Below, piece by piece: positions 62,603 to 64,000 of a DNA stretch of 64,000 nt. The position numbers and the translations under genes were made by a program. The stretch's first letter is position 1. Every line of letters begins with the position of its first letter. This DNA comes from Anaerolineae bacterium (GTDB taxonomy: Bacteria; Chloroflexota; Anaerolineae; Promineifilales; Promineifilaceae), in assembly GCA_023954475.1 (NCBI GenBank), contig JAMLHW010000013.1:82648-146647 (forward strand). Reading direction: 5' to 3'. The notes below the pieces were generated by a model. It was not told the DNA's origin, did not search any database, and saw only the letters and a program-made list of their open reading frames with translations.

Positions 62603-64000
62603 ATGTTACGTTTACTACCGGTAGCTGCGACTATATGCCTTCTCCTGCTTTTTGTCAGCCAACTCGATGCCGACAACACGCCCGATGCCGGCGACATCTT
62701 GATCAACGAGTACGTGCCCAATAGCGCCGTCGAGTGGGTCGAACTGTACAACACCACCTCTGCAGCATTCGACATTTCAGGCTACATCATCGACGATGTA
62801 GCAGATGGCGGCGGTACGCCTCACAGCATTCCGCCCAACACATCTATTCCTGCATATGGCTACTACGTCATGGCGTTCAGCAACTTTCTCAACAATACCG
62901 AGGATGAAGTCCGATTCCTGAGTCCTGCTCAAGATGTGCTCGACGCTACGAGCTATGCATACTCATCGGCCGAATACTCGTGGTATCGTTACCCGGATGG
63001 TGGACATTGGAGCGGTATCGAAAGCCCCCACCCAACAAAGGGAGCGAGCAATACGGGCACGGGCGATTTTCCGTGGCAACCCGGCACCTTTGAAATCCGG
63101 GTATTCGACGTAGAACAAGGCGACAGTCAGCTCATCATTTTTCCTTCCGGCTATACAATCCTCATCGACGTCAGTGAAGCCAGCTTCAACACGGGCAAAG
63201 GAGCAGCCCTCATCGCGGCCAAGATTCGCGCCATCATCGGCGACTCACATGTTAATGTCGGTGTTTTGAGTCACCTGCATCTTGATCACATTGGTTATGT
63301 AGGTGAAGGTGGATTCTGGCGTCTGCTTGAAATGGAAGGTATCACCTTCGACAAAATCATTGACCGTGACGCTGGTATTTGGGTCGATGGACTCGATGGA
63401 ACTGCTCCAGACGGTGTGTGCAATCCAGATACAGAAATCGAATGGCACAATGCCGGTACACTGTCAAATACAGCCACTTATTGGCTTTGTTATGCAACCA
63501 ATCCGGCTAACGGCAACATCTTCCCCATCCGTGAACTGGCGCAACTTGGCTCGACAACGCAAATCGATCCGCCTGATAGCGGTGCTGAGGTCAAAATCAT
63601 TCAGGTAGATGCGGCTGATGTCATGATCCACGGTGGTTCGACGCCGGTCGCTGGAGATCACACCGATGAGGATTTGCCACCAAGTGAAAACGACTACTCG
63701 ATTACGCTCAAAATAACGTATGGCGATATTGAGTACGCAACCGGTGGCGACACAGACGGCGAAGATGCTATCAGCACAAACGACTACTTGTACAACGATG
63801 TTGAATCAGTCATTGCAGGGTGGGTTGGCCCGGTTGAAATCTTGCACGTCAATCATCACGGCTCAAGCCATTCATCGAATCAAACTTATGTCGATACACT
63901 CTCACCCAGCGTGTCGCTCATCTCCTGTGGTACCAATAACTATGGTCATCCCGATCAAGCTGTGCTGGATCGTCTCACGGCTGTCAGTGCCGTCTATTTG
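62603..64000 (+). CDS. Secreted lamin-tail-domain/metallo-beta-lactamase-fold protein (C-terminus beyond window)
   Basis: The frame is open from ATG 62603 to the window end, giving 466 residues. A hydrophobic signal (LLPVAATICLLLLFVSQ) is followed by a lamin tail domain near residues 28-145 (ILINEYVPNS, VEWVELYN, DISGYIIDD, PDGGHWS). After a linker the metallo-beta-lactamase fold begins: FDVEQGDSQLIIFPSG near 172, VGVLSHLHLDHIGYVG near 215 (HxHxDH), and ILHVNHHGSSHSSNQTYVDTL near 415, the His-Gly block of ComEC-like hydrolases. It would act outside the cell, probably as a nuclease or phosphodiesterase. AGGGAG precedes the ATG. Confidence 0.88.
   Translation, partial: MLRLLPVAATICLLLLFVSQLDADNTPDAGDILINEYVPNSAVEWVELYNTTSAAFDISGYIIDDVADGGGTPHSIPPNTSIPAYGYYVMAFSNFLNNTEDEVRFLSPAQDVLDATSYAYSSAEYSWYRYPDGGHWSGIESPHPTKGASNTGTGDFPWQPGTFEIRVFDVEQGDSQLIIFPSGYTILIDVSEASFNTGKGAALIAAKIRAIIGDSHVNVGVLSHLHLDHIGYVGEGGFWRLLEMEGITFDKIIDRDAGIWVDGLDGTAPDGVCNPDTEIEWHNAGTLSNTATYWLCYATNPANGNIFPIRELAQLGSTTQIDPPDSGAEVKIIQVDAADVMIHGGSTPVAGDHTDEDLPPSENDYSITLKITYGDIEYATGGDTDGEDAISTNDYLYNDVESVIAGWVGPVEILHVNHHGSSHSSNQTYVDTLSPSVSLISCGTNNYGHPDQAVLDRLTAVSAVYL

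Larger units (their letters stand above)
1..64000. repeat. Highly iterated palindrome TCGGCCGA (core of TTCGGCCGAA), dispersed over the whole window
   Basis: The octamer TCGGCCGA appears about 110 times by eye, and about 50 of these are the perfect decamer TTCGGCCGAA. The base before the octamer is nearly always T or A. The same CGGCCG core flanked by other bases is several times rarer. At this base composition one or two octamers are expected in 64 kb. Copies lie in genes of all functions on both coding strands and in gaps, for example 1401-1410, 4554-4561, 4636-4645, 8246-8253, 9073-9082, 26678-26685, 28090-28099, 28197-28206, 49189-49196, 49260-49269, 51984-51993, 52121-52128, 62420-62429 and 62449-62458. 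This is the distribution of a HIP1-like element, not a transposable repeat, because nothing beyond about 10 bp is shared. Confidence 0.95.

Noticed and set aside
1..64000. Insertion sequence or other mobile origin of the TCGGCCGA copies
   Set aside because: Only the 8 to 10 bp core is shared; there is no common flank, terminal repeat or target duplication.

Overview
The window reads as ordinary, gene-dense bacterial chromosome at moderate GC, with about 48 protein genes, one tRNA and short intergenic gaps. I see no rRNA, CRISPR array, prophage or insertion sequence. The gene content suggests a Chloroflexota (Anaerolineae- or Caldilineae-like) bacterium: secreted lipoproteins and HExxH peptidases, very large FG-GAP and TPR proteins, a BTAD/ATPase/TPR regulator beside a cyclase/AAA/TPR protein, DUF4013 and DUF2304 membrane proteins, and a glycan cluster of the kind seen in that phylum. 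That assignment is inference from gene families only.

The strongest signal is not a gene. The palindrome TCGGCCGA, usually inside TTCGGCCGAA, occurs about 110 times by my eye count (roughly one per 570 bp). One or two copies are expected by chance. It lies in genes of every function, on both coding strands and in intergenic gaps, and resembles the HIP1 palindrome of cyanobacteria in behaviour but not in sequence.

Layout. 1-1073: cysN (partial) and cysD, sulfate activation. 1426-8152: a membrane protein, a lipoprotein, a PLP decarboxylase, a GNAT acetyltransferase, a secreted gluzincin-type peptidase and a peptide-binding lipoprotein. 8274-13818: DUF4013 protein, fmt, a ketopantoate reductase, a class II aldolase, a membrane protein and DAHP synthase. 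13877-20528: two large signalling proteins in tandem. 20550-26544: a giant FG-GAP/metallopeptidase surface protein with a six-unit octapeptide repeat, then a small unknown gene. 26734-28050: serine hydrolase lipoprotein. 28361-42791: a same-strand cluster for surface glycan work (GT2, DUF2304, phosphodiesterase-like, polysaccharide deacetylase, FemAB, a 1991-aa membrane/TPR protein, an anchored secreted protein, MFS, DegT aminotransferase). 42804-46250: esterase, ATP-grasp and carboxylate-amine ligase. 46286-51917: amidohydrolase, M24 peptidase, parB, parA and a PfkB-type kinase. 52198-54015: LysW-like zinc ribbon, FtsB-like protein, NrtR-like Nudix protein. 54025-56860: DtxR regulator divergent from an iron-type ABC ATPase, then psuG. 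56898-57073: a complete tRNA-Ser(GGA) transcription unit. 57150-58651: ilvE and a small unknown gene. 58964-64000: a possible conflict or defence neighbourhood with an EAD1-like/TM/degenerate M14 peptidase protein, a GmrSD-type DUF262/HNH protein and a secreted lamin-tail/metallo-beta-lactamase protein cut by the window end.

Several genes have a good -10 box only about 7 to 10 bp before the start codon and no Shine-Dalgarno sequence, which suggests leaderless transcripts. Others have clear GGAG-type ribosome sites.
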